A DNA stretch of 61,715 nucleotides from IMG/VR virus record IMGVR_UViG_3300021961_007533, positions 1 to 61,715 of that record; one strand, 5' to 3'. Below, one piece after another: positions 15,239-23,512 of the stretch. Both the position numbers and the translations under genes were made by a program. The stretch comes from a virus. Positions within the stretch are counted from its first letter, which is position 1; each line of letters begins with the position of its first letter. Under the pieces are notes generated by a model, which made no database searches, was not told the DNA's origin, and saw nothing but the letters and a program-made list of their open reading frames with translations.

Positions 15239-15676
15239 CTATTTTTTATCTAATTTAGATTTTGTTATTTTATCTAATACTTTATGTAAAGAATTTTCAA
15301 TTTGTGAATTAATTGTGTTTTCATAATTTGTAATTCTTTTATCAGTTTCTTTATCAAAAATAAAAATAAGTCTATCCCAATCTCTATTACTTAATTTTAC
15401 ACTATAATGATAAACGTGATTTGTTAAATCGACTCTATTGTTTGAAATTGTAATGAATAGGTGTAGTGTGTCGTTTTTAATGTACCTTTTATTTGAAACC
15501 GGCGCAATCATAAATTCACTATCCTTACGACCAATTATTTTAGTACAGATTAGGAAAAAAGTTTTTTCATACGACTCAACATCATCACTATAGGTTTTAA
15601 TGAATGTTTTTTTTGTAAGCCAAATATATGTCTTTAACTTTAACCTTTTAAAAAATCTAAAAATTTTTTTCTTCAT
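15239..15676 (-). CDS. Hypothetical basic protein
   Basis: A 145-residue protein with a very basic aromatic N-terminus (MKKKIFRFFKRLKLKTYIWL), a beta-rich middle (DTLHLFITISNNRVDLTNHVYHY in two pieces), and a Lys-rich C-terminal helix. The N-terminal segment could be a short membrane-active or nucleic-acid-binding helix. No family recognised. It converges on the stop of the gene at 14870-15238 with no spacing. Confidence 0.6.
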   Translation of the reverse strand: MKKKIFRFFKRLKLKTYIWLTKKTFIKTYSDDVESYEKTFFLICTKIIGRKDSEFMIAPVSNKRYIKNDTLHLFITISNNRVDLTNHVYHYSVKLSNRDWDRLIFIFDKETDKRITNYENTINSQIENSLHKVLDKITKSKLDKK

Positions 15677-15741
15677 ATTTTATGTTTTATAGCACAAGTA
15701 TACAAAAAAATATAATTATAAAAAAATTTTAAAAAATATTA

Positions 15742-16203
15742 TTAACAATAAGGCGATGAACATCTTTTTTTACCATCTAATCCTGGTTTCTTACCCTGAC
15801 ATACTTGTACTGCGTACCCATTAGCATATGCGGAGGGGTAAACTTCGAATTTAGCTTTTGCTGCAGACTTTCCTCTAGCACATAATTTTGTTCCGGACTT
15901 TTTTCTTCCTTCCATAACCATATCCTCATCGTCTATATTCATAGATGACTCCATTCCATCTTTTTTTGATTCATTCATTATAAAATCAAAAACTTGATCC
16001 ATATTATTTTTGGCTTCAGCAATATGGTCTTGAGCCCAGTCATGACCACTTTCTAAAATCCCCTCAACCATTTCTGGGTCCAAGTCTAACAACAAATCAC
16101 ATTGTCTTCTCATTTGTTGTAGGTTTTGAAAAAACATATATCTACCTGAGCGATATTCGTTTTCTTCTCTTAAAACTTTTTTAATAATTCTATTTAAATT
16201 CAT
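15742..16203 (-). CDS. Internal-protein candidate with capsid-targeting-like N-terminus and CARGK/PSAYAN module
   Basis: A 153-residue protein starting MNLNRIIKKVLRE then ENEY; E13 ends V-L-R-E, matching the [I/L]-x-E protease rule. Residues 18-90 are helical. The C-terminal about 50 residues form a basic Cys-containing module: GTKLCARGKSAAKAKF, VYPSAYANGYAVQVCQG, then KKRCSSPYC. Similar CARGKxAAKxKFxVYPSAYAN modules are recurrent in phage proteins of unknown function. The gene follows the 58-residue gene at 16209 by 5 bases. I infer packaging in the head and delivery to the host; four Cys could bind metal. Confidence 0.7.
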   Translation of the reverse strand: MNLNRIIKKVLREENEYRSGRYMFFQNLQQMRRQCDLLLDLDPEMVEGILESGHDWAQDHIAEAKNNMDQVFDFIMNESKKDGMESSMNIDDEDMVMEGRKKSGTKLCARGKSAAKAKFEVYPSAYANGYAVQVCQGKKPGLDGKKRCSSPYC

Positions 16204-16208
16204 TTTAC

Positions 16209-16385
16209 CTAAGAGTTTAATCCATTACGACCGCCAAGAGCAATCATATTTAATTGTGTAACAGTACCCCCAGTTAAATCGCTATATACTGGATGTGGAG
16301 GGACAATTTGTACAACTGTATTAAGTGGGTCACCACAAATTTCTTGACAAATTATTGTTTCTGTATTTGCACTTGTTTCTGCCAT
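16209..16385 (-). CDS. Small protein, possible minor virion component
   Basis: A 58-residue frame starting MAETSANTETIICQEICGD and ending TQLNMIALGGRNGLNS. It sits between the 485-residue structural gene (11 bases upstream) and the gene at 15742 (5 bases downstream) with no room for another gene. The Thr/Asn/Gly-rich end resembles phage structural peptides. Function unknown. Confidence 0.6.
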   Translation of the reverse strand: MAETSANTETIICQEICGDPLNTVVQIVPPHPVYSDLTGGTVTQLNMIALGGRNGLNS

Positions 16386-16396
16386 ATCTTATTTTT

Positions 16397-17854
16397 TTAT
16401 TTTTTATTAACTATTTGGAACTTTATCGTTCTTTTATAAGTATTTACTTCACCCGATGAAATTACTTTTAAATCAATATAATATTCATTTGGTATCTTAT
16501 CTCTAGTGTCAAACATTAAGTAGTATTCATTTGGACTTCTATTTAGTTTTGTCCAGTCTTGTACTTGAACCTCCGTTTGTCCTTCCCTAACATATACTCT
16601 ATATTCCGCAACAACATTAGGTAACATTTTATTTGTTGTGTAAGCTTGTTTGATGATAACACCAACTTTTCTAACATCAGTATTTAATATTTTTTCGTCT
16701 TGTTTAATACCAAAAAAATCAAATCCATAAATTGCTGGATCATTTGTTGTTGTACCAAATTGTAATGAATGTTTAATAGGATATATTACAAACTCGTTAT
16801 TTATATCTGGTAGTGAGAAATTATTTAGTTTAATATTTGACCAGTTATCTGTGAATATACATGGCGTACTATAACCTAATAGTGGGGGTATTACAACTTC
16901 ATAAACCCCCATTGTTTTTAAACAACTAGGCATATTTATTAAACCATCAATTACGTTACCATTTTGGTCTAGTATTGTTACTAATGGATTTTCATCTAGA
17001 TTTATAAAGTCACCATTTTCATATGTGTATAGATATAACTTATTTGATTTCCCTAACGCAAAGTTATTTCTATTATCTTCAATAATATCATCATATGTTG
17101 TCTCTAATCTTGGTTCATAAAAAGTTTGTGTGTGCCTAGAAAAGAACCCAACGTAGCTTGAGTCTGTATTACCACTTAAATTTTCTAATTGTGGTAGAAA
17201 TGAAATTCCCCAACCAACAGGGTTTTCAAATGATCCATTAATAATCTCATTAATCTCGCTTGTCATATCAAACTCAATATCCTCATTTCCAAATTCAAAG
17301 TGCTGGACATCGACAATTGTTAAATCTAAAAAATTAAAAGTACCACTATTTGTGTTACTATATATTCCAGGTTGCTCCCAATCGTATATTGTTTGTCTTT
17401 GTGTCCAGTTAGAAGGTCTATCAGAGTAGTTTTTATCACCAGGTAAAGAAGCTATATTTGTAAAATCATAACCAACACCCTCATCCCATTCTTGGGGTTT
17501 TGTCGGGTCAAAATCTTCATATGGTATTCTCCATAAAATTAAATCAAAAGATGTTGCCCTTAGCTTATTCTCAGATGTTTTACTATTTAAGAAGTCCCTA
17601 TCAAATAGACCAGTATTTGTTAGTTTTAATATATGTCTAATATTTGTTGTACACTCTGATGATATTGTACCATTATTATATTTTTCAATTAAACCATTCA
17701 AGTCGAGATCAAAAATTAGTCTTGAGAATCCCGTTGGGTAAGCCATATTACCATCACCATAAAAAAGTTCAATTATTGGGTTTCTACCAACGTTAACTAA
17801 TTCACCATTAACTATAGTGTTATTTTTACTAAAATAAGAATTATGAATTGACAT
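16397..17854 (-). CDS. Virion structural protein, probably baseplate/tail
   Basis: A 485-residue protein, beta-rich throughout, with many aromatic and Asn/Asp residues typical of phage tail or baseplate proteins. Segments include NPIIELFYGDGNMAYPTGFS (about 26-45), FDLILWRIPYEDFDPTKPQEWDEG (in two pieces, about 104-127) and a C-terminal immunoglobulin-like strand pattern (about 395-485). It is followed downstream by small structural-type genes and lies 22 bases downstream of the gp5-like gene. A TATTTATT box lies 13 nt upstream of its start. No specific T4 counterpart could be named from sequence alone. Confidence 0.7.
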   Translation of the reverse strand: MSIHNSYFSKNNTIVNGELVNVGRNPIIELFYGDGNMAYPTGFSRLIFDLDLNGLIEKYNNGTISSECTTNIRHILKLTNTGLFDRDFLNSKTSENKLRATSFDLILWRIPYEDFDPTKPQEWDEGVGYDFTNIASLPGDKNYSDRPSNWTQRQTIYDWEQPGIYSNTNSGTFNFLDLTIVDVQHFEFGNEDIEFDMTSEINEIINGSFENPVGWGISFLPQLENLSGNTDSSYVGFFSRHTQTFYEPRLETTYDDIIEDNRNNFALGKSNKLYLYTYENGDFINLDENPLVTILDQNGNVIDGLINMPSCLKTMGVYEVVIPPLLGYSTPCIFTDNWSNIKLNNFSLPDINNEFVIYPIKHSLQFGTTTNDPAIYGFDFFGIKQDEKILNTDVRKVGVIIKQAYTTNKMLPNVVAEYRVYVREGQTEVQVQDWTKLNRSPNEYYLMFDTRDKIPNEYYIDLKVISSGEVNTYKRTIKFQIVNKK

Positions 17855-17867
17855 TTGTCTTTTTTAT

Positions 17868-17875
17868 AATAAATA
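17868..17875 (-). promoter_or_regulatory. Late-promoter-like box (TATTTATT on the - strand), 13 nt before the start
   Basis: The + strand reads AATAAATA; the sense strand is TATTTATT, 13 nt before the ATG at 17854, at the usual spacing. Confidence 0.6.
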
Positions 17876-19414
17876 TCAATTAATTCGAATATTTTGATTT
17901 AGGATTGTATTTTGTGCATTTTCTATTAGAGAACGAATCTCCGACATTTTAACACTATTATTTGGTTCTTGTATTGGGTGGATACCCGGGAATGGATGAA
18001 CATGATCGGATAAGAACTGAACAATTTTATTTAATAAGTCTAATAATTCTTCACCTCTAACAATAGAACTTGTTTTTGGTTTTACCTCCTCAATAAACTG
18101 AGTTTGCGTTATACCATAAAGTGTATCCTTTAGATTAATTTTATCAAAGTTTGGTTTTTGTGATTTGTGTGATAACAAATATAAATAATCCCCACCAACA
18201 ACACCATATGTCGTTTGTACCTGTTCGTATCTTGATTTTTTAATTTCTTGGTTTTTATCAGTAGTTTGAGCCCCAACAACACCTTTACTCCATATCACAC
18301 CAAAACCAAAGAAGTTATCGACCTCATTGAATTTTACATTGTTATATACTTCAGTAAAGACTGAAAACACATTAGGATCCGTACTATTGTTTAATTTATA
18401 TGTTGCAGGATTTGGCCCGAAAAAAAATGGAAATTGTTCTGCAATTCTACCAGGTATTGATGGATATGAAAAATCTTCATTAACCAAATTAACAACTCCA
18501 TTGTTAACACCTTGAATATATTGGTTTATTAGTTTTATAACATCGTTTGTGTTGTACCCACTAAAATTAAACTGACTATTAGGTACCACTGTTGTGTTTA
18601 AAGTACTACCAGATGGGTTTGAGATTTCAAATTTTGAAACTAATGTGGTATCGTTTTCTTTAACAGTATTTAATCTAACATATCCATTTATACTAGCGCC
18701 AGACTGAGTTGTTGTAATTGAATCAAGAGCCCACTCAACATACATTTTAACAAAGATATCAACATATTCTACAGACACAATATTCTCTGTACCATCATCT
18801 AATAGTGTGAAATCATAATTAGACAACTGAATAAATGATCTATTATCGTTTTTAGTTGGTATCTCATCATTACTTATAGTATTAAACTTACCAGCTCTAA
18901 TTAATAAATCATCATCTTTTAATACAATATCAGTACTACCCCTACCAATAATGGCATTATCTCCTGGTTCTGGATAAAGTCCTCTATATGGTTCTTCTAC
19001 TTCTCCAGTTTCTGAATTCCTAATAGATTTTGCCTTTTGTAGGTTGTCACCATTAGCCATAACACTTTGAGCGTTCCTATAACCTTCAAATGAGTTATTC
19101 CATGGCCTAGATAATGGTCCTTGAATATAAAATTTTGTACCGTCTTTTCTTTCTTGTTTTGTTGCGTATACAATATGAACGTACTCATCAATTTTTGGAA
19201 CTTGACTTATATAATATGGTATTAATGGTAAAAAAACAAATGGGTCTTTAATTGTCCATTCATCTTTTTTTGACCAATTTTCAGGATATGCTTGAATTTC
19301 GTTTTCAGTTGATGGTAATACCCTAATCCTACCAATCATAAGTGGGTCTTGGTTGTCCAATACAACACCAGGTATAATAATCCTCTGATCCTGAAGATCC
19401 ATATTATTTGCCAT
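17876..19414 (-). CDS. Baseplate hub/spike protein with gp5-type OB domain
   Basis: A 512-residue protein. Residues 10-110 show the OB-fold pattern of gp5/gpV spike proteins: IIIPGVVLDNQDPLMIGRIR, VFLPLIPYYISQVPKIDEYV and the exchange-type YIQGPL. A mid region contains GDNAIIGRGSTDIVLKDDDLLIRAG (split here for length), the usual start of the beta-helix-like stem. Near the C-terminus FLSDHVHPFPGIHP is His/Pro-rich, like metal-binding spike regions. No lysozyme domain is visible, unlike T4 gp5. It would sit at the centre of the baseplate and puncture the outer membrane. It overlaps the 76-residue gene upstream by 11 bases. Confidence 0.75.
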   Translation of the reverse strand: MANNMDLQDQRIIIPGVVLDNQDPLMIGRIRVLPSTENEIQAYPENWSKKDEWTIKDPFVFLPLIPYYISQVPKIDEYVHIVYATKQERKDGTKFYIQGPLSRPWNNSFEGYRNAQSVMANGDNLQKAKSIRNSETGEVEEPYRGLYPEPGDNAIIGRGSTDIVLKDDDLLIRAGKFNTISNDEIPTKNDNRSFIQLSNYDFTLLDDGTENIVSVEYVDIFVKMYVEWALDSITTTQSGASINGYVRLNTVKENDTTLVSKFEISNPSGSTLNTTVVPNSQFNFSGYNTNDVIKLINQYIQGVNNGVVNLVNEDFSYPSIPGRIAEQFPFFFGPNPATYKLNNSTDPNVFSVFTEVYNNVKFNEVDNFFGFGVIWSKGVVGAQTTDKNQEIKKSRYEQVQTTYGVVGGDYLYLLSHKSQKPNFDKINLKDTLYGITQTQFIEEVKPKTSSIVRGEELLDLLNKIVQFLSDHVHPFPGIHPIQEPNNSVKMSEIRSLIENAQNTILNQNIRIN

Positions 19415-19634
19415 TCCTAGAATTATGTTCTTTTAATAGTTTATTGTAGGTTAACTCTAGTCTATCTAGATGTTTTGTCATTTTAATCAAATGTTCTTTT
19501 GTGTTGTAAAAATCTAGTTTAACAAAACCAAGAGCCTTTTCCAAATCTTTATTAGACGAGTTCTTATAATCGGCAATAATTTTTAAAACATCATTAGCCA
19601 TAACCTTTTCATTTTCATTATAGTTTTTTTCCAT
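19404..19634 (-). CDS. Small helical protein in baseplate operon
   Basis: A 76-residue, predicted all-helical protein (NDVLKIIADYKNSSNKDLEK; LIKMTKHLDRLELTYNKLL). It overlaps the downstream gp5-like gene by 11 bases and the upstream 651-residue gene by 17 bases, so expression is coupled. A chaperone or small baseplate part is plausible from context, with no direct evidence. Confidence 0.6.
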   Translation of the reverse strand: MEKNYNENEKVMANDVLKIIADYKNSSNKDLEKALGFVKLDFYNTKEHLIKMTKHLDRLELTYNKLLKEHNSRNGK

Positions 19635-21573
19635 ATACTACTTTAGGTATTGTTTGTCCAATTGGTGTTGTGGATAAAAAGTCAACAGCAACTTGCACTT
19701 GACCATTTTCACTTTCTTCTTTATCCATACCATCAATCAAAGCTTTTATTGATGCAAGCATTAGGTTAGGACTCCCATCTGGCATTGGGCCTGTTGGTAG
19801 TCCAAGTTTCTCAAACTCCCCAATAACATTAATATATGCTCTACTTGCTGAAAATCCAGTTAAAAATCTAGAAGCTAGTAATAATGGTAATGGGATTTGA
19901 TCGTTAAATCCTTTTGATGCTATCTTTAGTAATTTTTGTAATTCATCTATCACACTTCTACAACTTCTAATATCTGAAATTAAACTAGCAATAGTTACTA
20001 AAACCTCGGCTAAGGTTAAAATTATTGCCATCTTTTTATTCTTTTTTTCCTTAGCAATATCCTGTGTAACATCCTGGATTAATTTTTTAATGTCCTTTAC
20101 CACCGAATCAAAAATAAGCTTAGCATATATACCACCAATTTTAGATGAAACGTTAATGAAAAAACTTCTAAAGTTTTTTATAAAGTCCATATAGTTGGTT
20201 ATATAATTCATACTATTATTACCTGTTGATTTCAAGGCAATCGATAGTGGCAATAATGTTTTAGGTGATAGAGCAGCCATAGTTACTGCCTTTGGGAATT
20301 CTTTTATAAATTCAGTATCGATATTAATTTTAAGGGGTAACCAATCTGGGTTTTGTGTTAACGTATTGGCAAGATTTGCCGCGTTTTCAATCTGATTAGA
20401 ATTATTTGTTCCAGGAACAAAAGACAAATTGTTTATTGCGTTTACAATTGCCAATGAATTTATTGGTAGTTTAACATTATCACACTCTAAAAACTCAGCA
20501 ACACCATTTAAAATATTAGATACTTGTCCATCAATAAAAGTAAGGTCAAGTTCGTCAAATTCAAAAAAAGCATCATCAACATTATCTAACTCTGATGTTT
20601 TAGCAGTACCAGACACATCAATTTCTTTTGTACTATCAAAACACAATCCAAGAATTCTTTGTAAAATTAAAAATACTTTTTGTAGACCTTCAAGATCACC
20701 CTTTCCGTCTCCCTTTTCTATTGATATCGCACCAGTTAGGATATTCATTAGATTTGCAAAAATGTTTTTAAAGTCAATAATATCTATTGTTTTATAATAA
20801 TCTTTTACAAAATCTTTTATTTTATTTCCAGTAATTCTATTGGCTGGTGTTACTTTAAAAAAGAAACCAGGGTTCCCAAGATCATCCTGCTCAACATAAG
20901 TAATGTCAAATAAGTCTTGTTGAGATGCACCAATATACTGTGAAGAATATTGTGTAGAAAATGGTTGTGATATATTTTGTATACGATTATATAATTCCCG
21001 ATTCATAGAGAATGGTTTTGCAGGAAATGGTGTTTGACTTTCTTCATAACTAATAGCACCAACCTTACTTGATGGGTCTATTTTTAATTGTCCTAATAAG
21101 TCAATTGATTGTACTTTAATATAAAAGTCTTGACCTGCGATAAACTCTTGCTCTTCGGAACATCCCGCAGCAGTTAAAATCTCGGTTCCTAATAATTCTA
21201 CTAGTTTTGGTTTTAAATCAATTAAAGCATTTATGAATTTGTTAACTATATATACTTTAACACTACTACCTTTATTATATTTACGTAAATTTTCTGGTTT
21301 AAAACTATCTAGAGCCTTTTCGAACTGATCCTCAGCAGAGATAAATTTAGTATCTAGTAGTTTATCTAATTGTGTTTCACTACTTTTTAAAGCTCTATTT
21401 GTTTTTTTCTTATAACTATTATATGTTCTAGTAACCTTACTCTTTTTATCTTCAAAGGTTTTACCAGCTTTTTTCTTTAATCTTTTGTAATCGGCGGTTA
21501 ACTTTTTATACTTTTTAGTCTTACTAATAGAATCATCAATATCAGTATACCCCTGTTCTATATCGAGAGCCAT
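19618..21573 (-). CDS. Large tail/baseplate structural protein
   Basis: A 651-residue protein of unknown family. Residues 10-70 are Lys-rich coiled coil (KKYKKLTADYKRLKKKAGK). A middle segment around 170-260 is beta-rich, and the C-terminal half contains hydrophobic helices (about 420-470 and 510-540: IILTLAEVLVTIASLISD). Mixed coiled-coil and hydrophobic-helix content is typical of tail tube/tape or baseplate proteins. It lies inside the operon leading to the spike protein. The hydrophobic helices might enter the host membrane during injection, but this is speculative. Confidence 0.65.
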   Translation of the reverse strand: MALDIEQGYTDIDDSISKTKKYKKLTADYKRLKKKAGKTFEDKKSKVTRTYNSYKKKTNRALKSSETQLDKLLDTKFISAEDQFEKALDSFKPENLRKYNKGSSVKVYIVNKFINALIDLKPKLVELLGTEILTAAGCSEEQEFIAGQDFYIKVQSIDLLGQLKIDPSSKVGAISYEESQTPFPAKPFSMNRELYNRIQNISQPFSTQYSSQYIGASQQDLFDITYVEQDDLGNPGFFFKVTPANRITGNKIKDFVKDYYKTIDIIDFKNIFANLMNILTGAISIEKGDGKGDLEGLQKVFLILQRILGLCFDSTKEIDVSGTAKTSELDNVDDAFFEFDELDLTFIDGQVSNILNGVAEFLECDNVKLPINSLAIVNAINNLSFVPGTNNSNQIENAANLANTLTQNPDWLPLKINIDTEFIKEFPKAVTMAALSPKTLLPLSIALKSTGNNSMNYITNYMDFIKNFRSFFINVSSKIGGIYAKLIFDSVVKDIKKLIQDVTQDIAKEKKNKKMAIILTLAEVLVTIASLISDIRSCRSVIDELQKLLKIASKGFNDQIPLPLLLASRFLTGFSASRAYINVIGEFEKLGLPTGPMPDGSPNLMLASIKALIDGMDKEESENGQVQVAVDFLSTTPIGQTIPKVVYGKKL

Positions 21574-21944
21574 TACTTATCAAGTTTATAATTTTTATCA
21601 GTAGAAATGTCTTTATCAATTAGATTTTTAAATAAATCACCATCTAAATCTAAATCAGAAAGAGTTAAATCATCTTGTTTTTCCTGTGATTTTTGCCAAA
21701 TTTGTGCCTGCAGTTTAGACAATGAAAGTTTCTTTTCGACACAATCATTTACAATTTTTTGTTGCTTTTCTATGATTGGACCAATTAAAGTCATGTCTTC
21801 AGGTTCCTTCATCATAGTTAACATTTTATTTTGAATCCTTATTGCAGTATTTCTCTGTTCCACTAACTCATTATAAATTTCTTGCATTAGAGATAGTAGT
21901 GAATCTTTAGTTAAATTAATCTTTTTTTTTGTTGGTCTTGGCAT
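21573..21944 (-). CDS. Helical protein at the start of the baseplate operon
   Basis: A 123-residue helical protein with a basic start (MPRPTKKKINLTKDSLLSLM), a central coiled coil (IIEKQQKIVNDCVEKKLSLS) and an acidic end. Its stop shares a base with the start of the 651-residue gene. A TATTTATA box lies 6 nt upstream of its ATG. Function unknown; T4-like operons often place chaperones or small baseplate proteins here. Confidence 0.6.
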   Translation of the reverse strand: MPRPTKKKINLTKDSLLSLMQEIYNELVEQRNTAIRIQNKMLTMMKEPEDMTLIGPIIEKQQKIVNDCVEKKLSLSKLQAQIWQKSQEKQDDLTLSDLDLDGDLFKNLIDKDISTDKNYKLDK

Positions 21945-21950
21945 ATTAAT

Positions 21951-21958
21951 TATAAATA
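21951..21958 (-). promoter_or_regulatory. Late-promoter-like box (TATTTATA on the - strand), 6 nt before the start
   Basis: The sense strand reads TATTTATA 6 nt before the ATG at 21944, between the sigma factor gene and the baseplate operon. This is a natural place for a late promoter. Confidence 0.5.
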
Positions 21959-22705
21959 TTACTTATTTAAAATATCTTGAACTATTTCGACATAAATTTT
22001 TTTAAACTTTTTCATTGAATTTCTTATCTCTTTAGTTGATAGATTCGTCATCTCCCGCAATTCAAATAAGATTACATTCTTGTTAAACTTATTGTTTGTT
22101 GAGTCTGGAAATCTAGTTGAATAGTTTTCGAGTAAGTCTTGGATTGCTTGCCCCAATCTATTTTCCTCAATAGAAATCCGGTCATTATCAATAATACTAC
22201 CTAATTTTATTAAAAATTTTTCAATGATTTCCTCAGTTGTAACATCCTCATTGTCCAAATAGTATATCATATCTGGGGTGTGTTCTAAGTTTGTAGAAAT
22301 GTCCTCATATGATATTTTTCTATTTGTTTCTTTTTGATCTTTCATTATCTGTCCCATCAAATAATTTTTACAAATAGTACCAAAATAAGAATAGGCCTTT
22401 TTACCTTTTGCTGGCCTAAACTTATCTATTTTTGTCATTAAAAATGAGTGCGTGTCGACATGAATTTCTTCAAAATTCATATCCTTCCTATATAATTTAT
22501 ATCTTCTAATTATAGATGATATCATCTTATCTAAAGGGTCTCGTAAGTGCGCATTATAGATTTTATTTTTTTCATCAAATGTCGTAGCGGTTAAATAATC
22601 AACTACGGCTTGCTCCTCTGTTTCTGCAAAATAATTCTTACTTTTTCTCCCCTTCTTCTTCTTTACCTCACTTGTGTTATCTATTTTTTCATTTTCCTTG
22701 AGCAT
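21959..22705 (-). CDS. Late-transcription sigma factor (T4 gp55-like)
   Basis: A 248-residue protein with a sigma-70 region-2-like core: EEIHVDTHSFLMTKIDKFRP (about 80-99) followed by KKAYSYFGTICKNYLMGQI (about 103-121), equivalent to the DNA-melting and -10 binding helices. The N-terminus is Lys-rich (KKKKGRKSKNYF). No region 4 with a -35 reading helix is obvious, as in T4 gp55, which recognises only a -10-like octamer and works with a sliding clamp. This fits the recurrent TATTTAT(A/T) box in the window. It starts one base from the end of the GT2 gene upstream (overlap). Confidence 0.85.
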   Translation of the reverse strand: MLKENEKIDNTSEVKKKKGRKSKNYFAETEEQAVVDYLTATTFDEKNKIYNAHLRDPLDKMISSIIRRYKLYRKDMNFEEIHVDTHSFLMTKIDKFRPAKGKKAYSYFGTICKNYLMGQIMKDQKETNRKISYEDISTNLEHTPDMIYYLDNEDVTTEEIIEKFLIKLGSIIDNDRISIEENRLGQAIQDLLENYSTRFPDSTNNKFNKNVILFELREMTNLSTKEIRNSMKKFKKIYVEIVQDILNK

Positions 22706-23511
22706 TAAACTACTTGTGGTTCATAATTTATTTCTCGATCTATAATATATAAGTGCTCATTTTTTGCTGACTCAATCCAAAATCTAACCTCATCATCAAC
22801 TAGTTTTTCATCACCATTTTTATAGTTCCAGAATATTGAACCCTCCCTTAAATTCATATGTTTGTAACCAATTTTTGGTATTGTCATAAATCTTACGTTA
22901 TTTTTTGTCATTCTTAGTAAGAACTCATACCCAAAAGTTAGTTTAAATGATGGTTTTAACATCCCATTTTTAACAAAAGAATCTTTTTTAATAACAAGAC
23001 CTGAAATTTGGAAATTTTGATATGACATTAAAATTTCATTATCTAAAATTCCCATCTCACTTGTAAAGTTTGCGGCAAAAGTTGCCTCATTTGTAAACCC
23101 AACAAAAACACCCTTATTATCAACATCAACAACTATTGGCATAAATGCGTCTGTTTCTGGGTAATAATTAATATAGGATTTAACATTTTTAAACCAAATA
23201 TTTGAGTATTCGTCATCAAATTCTAGAATTGAAACCCAATTAGATGATGAGTTCTCAACACCATAGTTAACTTGACTCGCAAAGTTTGGTTTTCCAGTGT
23301 ATTCTTTAATCACTACATTTAAACCATTAAAGTCATACTCATCTAAAAAGTTTTTTAGTGTATCCTCACTTGTAGGTACAATAACTAGTTCGTTAATTAA
23401 TTCTTTTTGAGACTCAAGTGACTTTACCGCCTTATCAAAAAAATCTGCAAAGTCAGTAGGTCTTGCTGACTTTATTGGTAAAATAACCGATATTGTATTT
23501 TTATTTTCCAT
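22705..23511 (-). CDS. Glycosyltransferase family 2-like protein
   Basis: A 268-residue GT-A fold protein. The start NTISVILPIKSARPTDF and the following KAVKSLESQKELINELVIV match the beta1-alpha1 pattern of family 2 enzymes, and NWVSILEFDDEYSN (about 111) takes the place of the D-x-D metal site. VKNGMLKPSFKLTFGYEFLLRM (about 187-208, two pieces) gives the acceptor-side acidic/aromatic residues. It belongs to the - strand glycan cluster, overlapping the sigma factor gene by one base. The sugar and acceptor cannot be told from sequence. Confidence 0.75.
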   Translation of the reverse strand: MENKNTISVILPIKSARPTDFADFFDKAVKSLESQKELINELVIVPTSEDTLKNFLDEYDFNGLNVVIKEYTGKPNFASQVNYGVENSSSNWVSILEFDDEYSNIWFKNVKSYINYYPETDAFMPIVVDVDNKGVFVGFTNEATFAANFTSEMGILDNEILMSYQNFQISGLVIKKDSFVKNGMLKPSFKLTFGYEFLLRMTKNNVRFMTIPKIGYKHMNLREGSIFWNYKNGDEKLVDDEVRFWIESAKNEHLYIIDREINYEPQVV

Positions 23512-23512
23512 A

